DNA of 44,278 nt from a virus, in the IMG/VR virus record IMGVR_UViG_3300017971_000107, positions 1 through 44,278 of that record; one strand, written 5' to 3'. The notes below the pieces were generated by a model, which made no database searches, was not told the DNA's origin, and worked only from the letters and a program-made list of their open reading frames with translations. The first letter of the stretch is position 1; the number at the start of each line of letters is the position of its first letter. The translations under genes and the position numbers were made by a program. This document shows, in pieces, positions 15,211 to 23,905 of the stretch.

Positions 15211-17451
15211 ATGTTGCCGGGCAACCCAAAGATCAATAGGAACTCGTCGCTTGCTCAGGGCCTAGTATATGCAATGCTAGGCAACGGGCATGGTGGCGCA
15301 TTGCCCCATGATGATTCGCCCTATAGTCATCTCACGACGTTTCAAAACGTTAGCAACGGGCCCCAGTGGAAATGGGTTCCAGAAGCGTGCTCTTTGGGCC
15401 TCCATAAAAGCGACGCTGACGGAACGGACTACCCACTCGTTGATCACCGTGGCACGCTTAATGGTTTTAACTGGGATGCGTTTACCCTAGCTTGCTGGGT
15501 TTGCCTCCTAGATGATCCGGGAGGTTGGTGGGCGGTCATGATGAAGGGGACCTATACATCAGCCACGTATGGGTTCTTTGGACGATACATAGACCAGAGC
15601 GTAAATATCCGCGTTTATCATCGCGGCAGCTACGACTCGATCACGAGCGTTCCAGTTTATACGAACGTCCCGTTCCATATTGCCTATACGTGGTCGAATG
15701 GATCAATGAAGGCTTGGTTCAACGGCGTTCAAAACTCTGGGGTAACTGCCGCCACTGGTACGCACGCTACTGAGACGTTCGATATCGGGCTAATATCCGA
15801 GAATGCGGGAGGCTATGACTGTTACGGTACGATAGCCCGCCCAACGATCTGGCGACGGGCGTTGTCGCCAAGTGAAATAAAGGCAATCTCAAAACCATTC
15901 GATCCGTATTATGGTGGGCTCATCGAACGCGATGCAATGGTTCCGGTTGCCATTCCGTCGGGGTCATCTCAGATTGTCCGATCATTCGACATTGACACAA
16001 CCGCCGATGTTTTGCCGTCGGCAATCCGCAAGCGGCATGCGTCGTTTACAATCTCTGCTTCAAGCTCGGTATCAATTGAGCGAACTCGGAAGCGTTACAG
16101 ATCATTTGACATCGACGCGACGGCAACGGTCGCAATGGTGGGGAGTGCGACAGGCGTGGCAACTTACTATTGGATCGGGAGCGGCACGGATGATTGGGAT
16201 GACGACCAAAAGTGGTCTCTCATCTCGGGCGGCTCGGCGGCAAGCGCGACGCCCGGCTCTTCGGATAACGTCATCTTCGACGACGGCGGCACCGGCGATT
16301 GCACGATCAACGTTGGCGTTGGGAGCGTTGCCGGATCGCTCGGAGCCTACACGCTGACGCCCGGCATCGCCTCTATTACAATCGAATCGGGATACACCGG
16401 AACGATCAGTCGCGGCACGAGCGACTTCGTCGTCGGCATCGGCGGTATCGATGCGAGCGGCGCCCTTGATGGATGTTTCAACGCAGGCTCGACGGGATAC
16501 TTTGCCAGCAGGGGGAGCGTTCTTCTCAACGGCATCTCGACTTTCACTTATGGCTCGGCAACTCTTATCATCGACGGAGGAACGGCGGATACGCGGCTCG
16601 ATCTTGATGGCCGTTTCTATGGGGTAGTCATCAATGGGACGGCGTTCATTGACGCCGATGCTCTATACTTTCGCGGTGGCGGGCTCGATATTCATGGCGA
16701 CCTGACCATCGGAGCGAACGCGATCTATGCCGCCGACGGTGGCGAGCTTACCTATCGTGACTCATGCGTGATTGGTGGATCTTCGGGCGTCTATGTCGGA
16801 GACAATTGCAGTTGTGTCGTTGAGGACGGCGCGACGATCGGCAGCAATCATACGACCTATTTCAACACGCCCGCAACTTGCAGCGGAGCGGGCAACGTTG
16901 GCAATGTCGGCATCCGAAACTACGGGGCAACCGGAACGGTTGCGTTCACGAATACGGGCGGCATCAACGACTTGACGATGTATCGAAAGAACGCAGCGAC
17001 GACAACGATCAGCTTCGACGATACTCCGGTTTATGGTGACATCTCGGAGTCCGTTGACGCCGTTGGCTCTTATACCTTCTCGGGAACGGCGGTGCTTAGC
17101 GGCGATGGTCAGACCTTGAGCGTCCCAAACGCAACGGCGGCTCCCGCTCTTGCTGGAACGACAACCGGAACGCTGACCCTCAACGGTGGCGACTTCTCCC
17201 AAGGGGCGGCGCTCGGTGCGGGCGACGTTGTTATCTCGGCGGATTCGCTCGACCAAAACAGCTACGACTTCGGAGCAAACTCGGTTACAATCGATTCCGC
17301 AAGCGAGTCGTGGATTGTCAACCCTTCGGCAAGCGTTGGCGGTCAGACAATCCCCGCCGATACATATCCGGGCGCCGATTACTTCCCGAACGCAACCTAT
17401 GCAACGGGCATCGCGGGCGGTGTCGGGCTCGGCATCTCAGTGAACATTTAA
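15211..17451 (+). CDS. Large LamG-domain tail fibre/adhesin
   Basis: A 746-residue protein. Residues 1-245 form a LamG/concanavalin-like domain (WDAFTLACWVCLLDDPG, FHIAYTWSNGSMKAWFNGV, GTIARPTIWRRALSPSEI). About 256-310 hold two to three short repeats built on SFDID/SFTIS and ending in an RKR-type turn. From 320 a WIGSGTDDWDDDQKWS motif opens a long Gly/Thr/Asp-rich beta-helix-like region. It is a receptor-binding candidate by architecture. The LamG-coding part has lower GC (58 of 120 bases in 15541-15660) and less biased codons than its neighbours, suggesting recent exchange. No clear ribosome binding site precedes ATG 15211. Confidence 0.7.
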   Translation: MLPGNPKINRNSSLAQGLVYAMLGNGHGGALPHDDSPYSHLTTFQNVSNGPQWKWVPEACSLGLHKSDADGTDYPLVDHRGTLNGFNWDAFTLACWVCLLDDPGGWWAVMMKGTYTSATYGFFGRYIDQSVNIRVYHRGSYDSITSVPVYTNVPFHIAYTWSNGSMKAWFNGVQNSGVTAATGTHATETFDIGLISENAGGYDCYGTIARPTIWRRALSPSEIKAISKPFDPYYGGLIERDAMVPVAIPSGSSQIVRSFDIDTTADVLPSAIRKRHASFTISASSSVSIERTRKRYRSFDIDATATVAMVGSATGVATYYWIGSGTDDWDDDQKWSLISGGSAASATPGSSDNVIFDDGGTGDCTINVGVGSVAGSLGAYTLTPGIASITIESGYTGTISRGTSDFVVGIGGIDASGALDGCFNAGSTGYFASRGSVLLNGISTFTYGSATLIIDGGTADTRLDLDGRFYGVVINGTAFIDADALYFRGGGLDIHGDLTIGANAIYAADGGELTYRDSCVIGGSSGVYVGDNCSCVVEDGATIGSNHTTYFNTPATCSGAGNVGNVGIRNYGATGTVAFTNTGGINDLTMYRKNAATTTISFDDTPVYGDISESVDAVGSYTFSGTAVLSGDGQTLSVPNATAAPALAGTTTGTLTLNGGDFSQGAALGAGDVVISADSLDQNSYDFGANSVTIDSASESWIVNPSASVGGQTIPADTYPGADYFPNATYATGIAGGVGLGISVNI

Positions 17452-17464
17452 CGGAGCTCATTCG

Positions 17465-17830
17465 ATGGGAAACAAACGAGAGATCGACCTTGACCGATCA
17501 GTGCAGGCCGTCACGAAGCATGCCCCCGCAGCGAATACGGCAGCGGTGGCGACTATCTCGGCGGCGACTGGCAAGCGGCCTGTTCTTAACTGGGTGCTAT
17601 TCTCTTATGACAACATCCCGACGGGCGGCGGGCTCACGATCGCCTACACAAAGGGGGGAGTCGCCACGACAATTGAGATCGACGTAACGGCGGCTGGCCC
17701 TTATCACATCCCCTTTCCTGATGATAGCCCGATCGTGGGCGATATCGGAACCGAGATTGTCGTCACCGTGCTCGCGGGCGGGGCGGGATGCTCGGGCAAG
17801 GTCAACGCGAACAGCTGGTACATCCCGTGA
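17465..17830 (+). CDS. Small beta-sandwich virion protein
   Basis: A 121-residue protein with alternating strands (RPVLNWVLFSYD, GGLTIAYTKGGVATTIEID, TEIVVTVLAGGAGCSGKVN) and a C-terminal NSWYIP. It looks like a small Ig-like or jelly-roll structural protein at the end of the fibre block. Its stop overlaps the next start (GTGA). Family not recognised. Confidence 0.6.
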   Translation: MGNKREIDLDRSVQAVTKHAPAANTAAVATISAATGKRPVLNWVLFSYDNIPTGGGLTIAYTKGGVATTIEIDVTAAGPYHIPFPDDSPIVGDIGTEIVVTVLAGGAGCSGKVNANSWYIP

Positions 17831-18270
17831 AGTCCGAACAATATGCAATCGTGGATGCGATCGCCGACGCGATCGATGCCCTCAACCTTGAGAGCGAGCC
17901 GACAATCTATAGGCGGCGGGCTCCCATTGCGCATGGCGTTGATCTCCCCGCTTGCTTTGTGACTCCCGTCAACCAGATTGATAAGCCCGCAACCAACCGA
18001 AGCTATGACGTTGGCTATGGGGCTCAGGTCTCGCTTGTGCGGGCTCGCGATCAAGACATTGATATAGTGGAGAACGACGGACTCGATCTTCTCTTGTTTT
18101 GGCGTGAAGAGATCAAGGACGCCTTCCGAGACGCGAGCTCGCTCACTGGAACGAACGTTTACCTCATCGACTCAGAACCTAAAGCCGTTATCGATCTCGG
18201 GGCGTTCCCGAAAGGCTTCGATGTTTCCGGCTTCGTCTTCCGTTGCTGGGTACGGCACACAAGAACATAG
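17827..18270 (+). CDS. Putative tail terminator/minor tail protein
   Basis: A 147-residue protein directly before the tail tube gene, the usual place for the tail terminator (lambda gpU-like) or neck protein. It begins with helix AIVDAIADAIDAL, then strands (GVDLPACFVTPVN, YGAQVSLVRARDQDI) and a WREEIKDAFRD helix. The GTG start at 17827 overlaps the previous stop (GTGA). Fold and position agree; exact role is inferred. Confidence 0.55.
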   Translation: MKSEQYAIVDAIADAIDALNLESEPTIYRRRAPIAHGVDLPACFVTPVNQIDKPATNRSYDVGYGAQVSLVRARDQDIDIVENDGLDLLLFWREEIKDAFRDASSLTGTNVYLIDSEPKAVIDLGAFPKGFDVSGFVFRCWVRHTRT

Positions 18271-18279
18271 GAGCTAACA

Positions 18280-19149
18280 ATGCCAAACGTAGGTGCAGCG
18301 GCTCAGCTTTGCGTGGATGCGGCTTTGCCGATCGATGCGAGCTCGCAGCCGATCGAGTTCGTCTCGTGCGGGCTCAAGAAGATGGAATCCATTGTTCACA
18401 GCGGCGGCATTCGAGGGACCCGCGAACGGAACATCGACCGTCAGCGGCTCGCGTCGCATGCGGCGGGCGGTCCGATCTCCTTGCAGCCGACCGCAACCGA
18501 GATTGATTGGTTCCTTCCTTACATTCTCGGCGGAGCGACGGCGGGGGGCGTGACATCGATCGGCGAGAGCCTCACTGAGTTCTATGCATGCGTCGATAAG
18601 GTCGAGGACGTCGCGACCTATGAGGAGTGTGTCGTCGCTTCCGCGAGCTTCGCGGGAGCTCAGGGTGGCCCGATTGAGCTCTCCATGCAGATCGAAGCCA
18701 AACAGGAAGACATGGACGAGACGGCGAGCTTCCCGAGCCTGACGTATGGCACGGAAGATATGTTCGTGCTCGCCGATGCGACGGTCACAATCGCGGGCTC
18801 GGCTCGCGAGATAAGCCGCTTCCGGCTGACGATCGATAACGGCGTGGATGCGGGGCGGTTCATGAACTCGCTTTATCGCGACCAGAAGCCCGCCCATGAT
18901 TGCGTTGTAACGTTCGAAGCCGAGTTCCCGCAGGACGTCAACGCCGACCTGATTGAGGACGGCGCCGATGGCGTTGCCTTTATCTTCGCTCTCGCGGACG
19001 GGACCGATACCTATACATTCACAACGGGCAAGGCGACTTGCCAGCCAGTCTCGGCGGAGATCGCGGGGCGAGCCGAGATCATGCTTCCACTCACGTTTGA
19101 GCTTTTCAGAGATGGGGCGACCAGTCAGTTGACCGTAACGAAGACCTGA
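18280..19149 (+). CDS. Major tail tube protein
   Basis: A 289-residue protein upstream of the chaperone and tape-measure genes. It contains a paired beta-sandwich pattern with the recognisable SRFRLTIDNGVDAGRFMNS segment and C-terminal EIMLPLTFELFRDG, as in the Phage_tube family. It polymerises into the tube around the tape measure. AGGAG precedes ATG 18280 and a strong hairpin terminator follows, consistent with high expression. Confidence 0.85.
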   Translation: MPNVGAAAQLCVDAALPIDASSQPIEFVSCGLKKMESIVHSGGIRGTRERNIDRQRLASHAAGGPISLQPTATEIDWFLPYILGGATAGGVTSIGESLTEFYACVDKVEDVATYEECVVASASFAGAQGGPIELSMQIEAKQEDMDETASFPSLTYGTEDMFVLADATVTIAGSAREISRFRLTIDNGVDAGRFMNSLYRDQKPAHDCVVTFEAEFPQDVNADLIEDGADGVAFIFALADGTDTYTFTTGKATCQPVSAEIAGRAEIMLPLTFELFRDGATSQLTVTKT

Positions 19150-19185
19150 CGCTCCATCCCTCCGGTGTGGCTCTGCCTCACCGTC

Positions 19186-19235
19186 CCCCTCCCGCTTCGA
19201 GACACGGTCACTCGGGCGGGCGGGGCTTTTTCTTA
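19186..19235 (+). terminator. Terminator after the tail tube gene
   Basis: CCCCTCCCGC (19186-19195) pairs with GCGGGCGGGG (19216-19225) with one mismatch and a 20-base loop, followed by CTTTTTCTT. This is the best T-tract of the structural region. The chaperone ATG at 19260 lies just after it, so partial readthrough or a new promoter must feed the tail genes. Confidence 0.7.
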
Positions 19236-19259
19236 TGGCCGTTGGAGGGATACGATCAG

Positions 19260-19694
19260 ATGGGAAAGAACACAATTCAAGACGGATACACTCGGCGCGG
19301 ATATATGAACGGCGACGACGGGCTCTTCGAGCCAATCGAGTTCGAGTATCGCCCGTTGCTCGCCGAAGAAGTTGCTCGCGGCGATGCCGTGATTGAGAAG
19401 GCGAACGCAGAGCAAGAGATGCTCTTCGTCGCGGGCATTGTGCAGGAGAAGCTAGTCTCTTGGAGCGAGGAGGGGTGCGACGGCTTGCCGCTTCCTATCA
19501 CGCTCGATAATGTTCGGCGGCTTCCGTTCGTCGTGTTGATTCGGATCCATAAAATCATGTGCGGAGTCATGCGAAGCGATCCGCTCAAGGACCCGAGCGA
19601 GCAAGAGCAACTCGATATTGAGCGGGAGATTCGCGGCGTGCTTCGCGGCAACGCTCCGGGCGCCGAGATCGAGGAAGGCGACCGAAAAAACTAA
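19260..19694 (+). CDS. Tail assembly chaperone, short form (lambda G-like)
   Basis: A 144-residue protein between tube and tape-measure genes. The acidic N-terminus (DGLFEPIEFEYRPLLAEEV) is followed by a helical domain with LPITLDNVRRLPFVVLIRIH and an acidic end. GGAGGGA at 19244-19250 decides ATG 19260 over upstream GTG/TTG codons. Its last codons contain the slippery heptamer A AAA AAC immediately before the TAA, so it is the short product of a G/GT-type pair. It binds the tape measure and tube during tail assembly. Confidence 0.8.
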   Translation: MGKNTIQDGYTRRGYMNGDDGLFEPIEFEYRPLLAEEVARGDAVIEKANAEQEMLFVAGIVQEKLVSWSEEGCDGLPLPITLDNVRRLPFVVLIRIHKIMCGVMRSDPLKDPSEQEQLDIEREIRGVLRGNAPGAEIEEGDRKN

Positions 19695-20104
19695 TCCGGG
19701 GGTGGGAGTTCATGACATCCCACCCGGGCTTGGCGAGGATATCGTGTGCCGAATGCCAGACTTGGGTTTGCGACATCGAGAAAGGCGAGATAATTGAGCG
19801 AAGGGGGCGACGCCAAAGGCGGAAGCCCGGGCAAGAGCCCCCTTGCAGATCATGCCCGAGAGGCGATCCGTCGAATGAGAGCGAGACTCGGCTCTCCGAG
19901 AGGAATCTCCGAACGGTCATGCTCTTCCTTGCCACTCGGGCGGGAGTTCCGCTCGATGCTTGGGACGAGATAGTTCGGAGAAACTTCGCTTTGCTATCCG
20001 TTGCGATGGCGAACAGCGAGCGAGCGAGCGACGCTCTCTCGACCGCGCAGGCAATAGCCGAGACAATCCCGATAAGAGGGCAACAGAATGGCCGTCGTCG
20101 CTGA
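19260..20104 (+). CDS. Tail assembly chaperone, -1 frameshift fusion (G-T-like)
   Basis: A -1 slip at 19685-19691 moves ribosomes into the frame of the ORF that contains ATG 19712, giving a fusion of about 281 residues. The T-like part has two Cys pairs (CAECQTW and CRSC, with PPC before) that may bind zinc, and a helical C-terminus. The zero-frame codons CGA AAA AAC TAA place the heptamer in the correct phase, and an 8-bp hairpin starts 8 bases downstream. Coordinates span both parts; reading is zero frame to 19691, then resumes at 19691 in the new frame. Confidence 0.75.
19685..19725 (+). promoter_or_regulatory. Programmed -1 frameshift signal
   Basis: Slippery A AAA AAC at 19685-19691, an 8-base spacer, then GGGTGGGA (19700-19707) pairing perfectly with TCCCACCC (19718-19725) across a 10-base loop. 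The only other start for the downstream frame, ATG 19712, is inside this loop and has no free ribosome binding site, which argues for frameshifting instead of independent initiation. Confidence 0.85.
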
Positions 20105-21923
20105 GAGAGACGTCGTATATCGAATGGTCGTGGAGACCGCTCCCGAAACGGAGCGGACGCTTCGCGATATCCCCCGCATGATGGAGGACTCACAACGGAA
20201 GATCGAAGCGGCGGCGGAGAAGAGTGCCCGAGCTCGCGTAGCGGCGGAGAAGAAGGTCTCAGAAGAAGCGAAGAAAGCCGACAAAGACCGAGCGGACTCC
20301 GCGAAGAAACTTGATGACGAGCTCCGCATTATCGACGACAAGCGGCAGCGGGAGCAAGAGCGGCGGCAGAAGACCGCCCGAGCCGAGATGGATAAATCGC
20401 GGCAAATGATGAAACAAGCGGGCGCTCAGATGCACGAGGCCACCAACGTCGGCATGGAGGGCGTGCTCAAAATGGGGCGCGGCTTCGCGATGCTCGGCAT
20501 GGTCGGCGAAGAGAGCACGCAGAAGATCCTTATGCAGCTTATCAAGGTGCAAGCCGCTTTCGATCTCATTCGCGGTGCTCTTGAAATGTGGAAAGCCATG
20601 CGAGTCGCGACCGAAGCCTATGCAACGAGCGTAGCGGCTGCGACGGCGGCTCAGAACGCTTTTAATGCATCCGCTTCGGCGGGAGCGGCGGGCGCAGGAG
20701 CGGGGGCGGGAGCCGCAGCGAAGGGGGCAATCGGCGGCGGCATCGCTGGCATGATAGGAAAGGCCATGCCCTATGGGCTCGCGGTCGCTGGTGGAGGATT
20801 GCTCGGGCTCGGCATTCGTAGCGTTGCAATGAACGCCCGTAGAAACGGGATGAGTTTCGGGCAACAGCTTGACCAGACCGCTTTTAGCTCGAGCGGAGTC
20901 TTCGGCAAGACGGTTCTCGCTGGTGGCCATTTGGGCACGCTTGCGGGGCGTGCGTTTGGCTTTGGTGGCTCAAGTATGCTTGAGCGAGTCTCGGAATCCG
21001 AAGCGAGGGCCGACCGGACTCGCTATCTTGGCGAGCAGAAGGAGGTCATGGCGGGCGTTGGATCTCGCGAACGGATGCGTTTCCGGGCGGGAGCTTTCTC
21101 GAAGCTGCAATATCAAATAGGCTCGGCTCGGACTGGCGATGCTCTCGCCGACGCGAGGATGGCTCAAGAGAAGCTCGGCGGGCTCGCATCGGGGCAAGAG
21201 CGATCGCTTCGCGGCTTGCAGCATTCAGACTACAACCGCGACGAGCGGCTCGGCCTGATGCAATCGCTCGTGCAGCTGGAAGAGCAGCGGATCGCCTATC
21301 TCCGCGAGGAAGAAGCGATCACGCGGCAGACGGCAGCGGAGAAGGTCGCGGCGGCTCGGCAAGCTCTCGCCATAACGGAGAGCGAGCTCGCGAAGCAGAA
21401 GCAGATCTCGCAAGCGGCGAGCGATCGGCTCACGACCGCGAGGCAAGCTCTCGGAGCCATGACAGTGGACGAACAGACGCGAGCCGTCGGGATTTTCCGC
21501 CGCATGAAAGCGGGCGAGCAACTCTCGCTGCAAGAGCTTCAATCGGTCTCGGGCATTCAATCGAAGGAGATGCAAGAACTCGTTGGGCAACAGTTCGGAC
21601 GCCGCTTCGAGGAAGGAGCCCGAGAGCGCGGGCTTGGCGAACTCATGTTCGGCGAGCGATCGGATAAAGCGGCAGCGGATGCGAAGAAAAGGCGGCTTGA
21701 TCTTCGGCTCGGGCGGCAAGAGGTTGACGTTAGCGTGGCCCTTGAAGATGAGCAAGCTCTCGTTGATGAGATCTCGGGCAAGATCAAGGAAGCCCTTACC
21801 GAGCTCGCGATCCTCGCCACACGCGAAGTCAACTATCGTCAAGAGGTTGAGGGCGAGAAGGACCGAGAGGCGGCGGATAAGCTCTTAGAACAGCGGCGGC
21901 AAGAATATGAGGCGGGCAAATAA
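20088..21923 (+). CDS. Tail tape measure protein
   Basis: A 611-residue protein with long charged coiled coils (residues 25-120 and 380-610), a central Gly/Ala-rich hydrophobic stretch around 205-250 (GAAGAGAGAGAAAKGAIGGG and LAVAGGGLLGLGI) and the position after G/GT, all typical of the tape measure that sets tail length and enters the host membrane. At about 0.15 nm per residue it implies a tail near 90 nm. The start at 20088 overlaps the end of the frameshift product. Confidence 0.88.
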   Translation: MAVVAERDVVYRMVVETAPETERTLRDIPRMMEDSQRKIEAAAEKSARARVAAEKKVSEEAKKADKDRADSAKKLDDELRIIDDKRQREQERRQKTARAEMDKSRQMMKQAGAQMHEATNVGMEGVLKMGRGFAMLGMVGEESTQKILMQLIKVQAAFDLIRGALEMWKAMRVATEAYATSVAAATAAQNAFNASASAGAAGAGAGAGAAAKGAIGGGIAGMIGKAMPYGLAVAGGGLLGLGIRSVAMNARRNGMSFGQQLDQTAFSSSGVFGKTVLAGGHLGTLAGRAFGFGGSSMLERVSESEARADRTRYLGEQKEVMAGVGSRERMRFRAGAFSKLQYQIGSARTGDALADARMAQEKLGGLASGQERSLRGLQHSDYNRDERLGLMQSLVQLEEQRIAYLREEEAITRQTAAEKVAAARQALAITESELAKQKQISQAASDRLTTARQALGAMTVDEQTRAVGIFRRMKAGEQLSLQELQSVSGIQSKEMQELVGQQFGRRFEEGARERGLGELMFGERSDKAAADAKKRRLDLRLGRQEVDVSVALEDEQALVDEISGKIKEALTELAILATREVNYRQEVEGEKDREAADKLLEQRRQEYEAGK

Positions 21924-22633
21924 TGTTCTTGAAATATGGCACTTACACGCACGCTCAAGGCGAAGCGGAAGTCTCGATCTCCCGAGCGGAGCTCCGCACG
22001 GGGACCGATCAGGTCTATGGATACACCGAGCGGTGGACAATCAACGGGCAGCTTATTGGGACGAGCGCGACGAATATCGATTCTCAAGTCGAGTCGCTCG
22101 AAGCGGCTTATGCGATCAATGAGCGGGATCTCATCTTCCTGCTTCCCGACGGCTCAACCCCGAGCGAGCTCGGGCTTCTGACAGCAAGCTGCGCGGGAGG
22201 GACTCGCGTCGCGATGCCGCCGAGCTATCCGAGCAACCGGGGGGCGGCTTATGTGACTTTCCTTCCATATCAGATAGTCGTTGAGGGCGACGTGATAACG
22301 GATGTAACGGTCACGAGCGAGTTTCACGAGACGTTGACCTTCTCGGGCGGTGGGGCGGTTTATGGGCATCTCGAAACGCTCGCGAGCGCTCCCGTCAAGC
22401 AGCTTCTCCGCCGCAAGAGCATCTACCGAGCAACGCAAGCCGGGCGAGCGGTTGGGAAGTTCGCCTATCCGTCAGTGCCCAATCCGATTTGGCCCGGTGC
22501 CCTCATCGCGGCACCGACAATCACGCGAAAGAACCCTCGCAGGCGGGGCGGGGCGGACTATGAGGACTTCGAGACTACTTGGCAATATCAGTTCGAGTCG
22601 AGAGTGCCCTTGAGCGGCAACCCAAATAGATAG
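21923..22633 (+). CDS. Distal tail-like protein
   Basis: A 236-residue protein right after the tape measure, where siphophages usually encode the distal tail (Dit) protein. Strands such as YTERWTINGQLIGTSATNID and ITDVTVTSEFHETLTFSGGG suggest a beta-barrel. The C-terminus is basic, then YEDFETTWQYQFESRVPL. It overlaps the upstream stop (TAATG). Assigned by position and composition only. Confidence 0.5.
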   Translation: MFLKYGTYTHAQGEAEVSISRAELRTGTDQVYGYTERWTINGQLIGTSATNIDSQVESLEAAYAINERDLIFLLPDGSTPSELGLLTASCAGGTRVAMPPSYPSNRGAAYVTFLPYQIVVEGDVITDVTVTSEFHETLTFSGGGAVYGHLETLASAPVKQLLRRKSIYRATQAGRAVGKFAYPSVPNPIWPGALIAAPTITRKNPRRRGGADYEDFETTWQYQFESRVPLSGNPNR

Positions 22634-22644
22634 GAGCTCACACA

Positions 22645-23883
22645 ATGGGCGTAGTGCAATGGCGGGGCGGAGCAACGGCGACCGCTCAAGTGAATACTTT
22701 GACGCCTTCGGGCTTCTCGGCGGCTGATGTGGTGACGCTGACGATCAACGGCAAGGAGATTGAGGTAACGGCGACCAGCGGAGTAGCTTCCGAGCTTGTC
22801 GCCCTCCTTGTGACGGCGGTCGGGCAATACGATAACACAATAGCCGAGTGGTCTGAGGTATCCGCGAGCGGAACGGGCGCTCTTGTATTGACTGGCCCGA
22901 CGGACGGCAAACCGTTCACCGTCTCGGCGGCGATCACTGGGGCGGGCTCGATATCGAACATTGCGACGACTTCGCCCACTGGCCCTTACCACTGGGATGA
23001 GGCAAACAACTGGGATACGGGGGCGGTTCCGATCAATTCAGATGACGTCTATTTTCAGGACTCCGATATCGATTGCCTTTATGGGCTCGCTCAATCGGCT
23101 GTTACTCTTGCAAGCCTGCATATCAAAGCGAGCTACACTGGCAAGCTCGGCTTGCAGAACTGGAACGGGGACTATTACGAATATCGGGCTACCATGCTCG
23201 CGATCGGGGCGACGCTCTGCTATATCGGAGAGGGCGAAGGCTCAGGCTCTCAGCGGCTCAAGATCGATTTCGGAAGCGTTCAGACTTCGGTCTATGTAAC
23301 GCAGACCGGAACGGCGGAGGATTCGGCGGCGGGCGCCTTCTCGATGGCGGGGACTCATGCATCGAACGCCCTCTATGTGAATCGCGGGACCGTTGGCGTC
23401 GCGATGAATGAGCCCGAGCAAGACTCGAAGCTCGCGACGCTCTCGATCGGCTATATCGAGAGCGAGGAAACCGACTCCGTTGTGCAATGTGGGGCGGGCA
23501 TGACCCAACTCACAACGATCACGCAGAACGGCGGCGAGCTCATCTTCGCGAGCAACGTTACAACGTTCACGCAGCGAGCGGGCGAAGCGGCGGTGGAGGG
23601 CACGGCGACGGTAGCAACGGCGGATGTCAACGGCGTCTTCTATTACGCGAGCTCCGGCACGATGACGCAAGCCTATGTTCGCTCAAGCGGCTCGCTCAAC
23701 TTCACTCGGGACTTGCGAGCGAAGACTGTAACGGATTGCTCGATCTTCGGCGGGGGCGAGATCAACGATCGGCTTCGCGTTGTGACCTGGACGAATCCTA
23801 TCGAGCTCGACGGCTGTTCAATCTCCGATTGCACGCTTGAGCTTGGGACGCATATCACGCTCGACGTGGCGACGGGAACCTAA
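22645..23883 (+). CDS. Beta-helical tail protein/adhesin
   Basis: A 412-residue, Thr/Ser/Ala/Gly-rich protein, nearly all predicted beta. After an N-terminal domain with VVTLTINGKEIEVTATSG, residues near 113-130 carry YHWDEANNWDTGAVPINSDD, the same entry motif as in the large fibre at 15211 (W, then NW or KW, then a P and a D-V-F strand). The rest reads as stacked short strands typical of a right-handed beta-helix. AGGAG precedes ATG 22645. Likely a tail tip or fibre component. Confidence 0.6.
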   Translation: MGVVQWRGGATATAQVNTLTPSGFSAADVVTLTINGKEIEVTATSGVASELVALLVTAVGQYDNTIAEWSEVSASGTGALVLTGPTDGKPFTVSAAITGAGSISNIATTSPTGPYHWDEANNWDTGAVPINSDDVYFQDSDIDCLYGLAQSAVTLASLHIKASYTGKLGLQNWNGDYYEYRATMLAIGATLCYIGEGEGSGSQRLKIDFGSVQTSVYVTQTGTAEDSAAGAFSMAGTHASNALYVNRGTVGVAMNEPEQDSKLATLSIGYIESEETDSVVQCGAGMTQLTTITQNGGELIFASNVTTFTQRAGEAAVEGTATVATADVNGVFYYASSGTMTQAYVRSSGSLNFTRDLRAKTVTDCSIFGGGEINDRLRVVTWTNPIELDGCSISDCTLELGTHITLDVATGT

Positions 23884-23905
23884 TAATTAGTAACGGAGGG
23901 TATAT

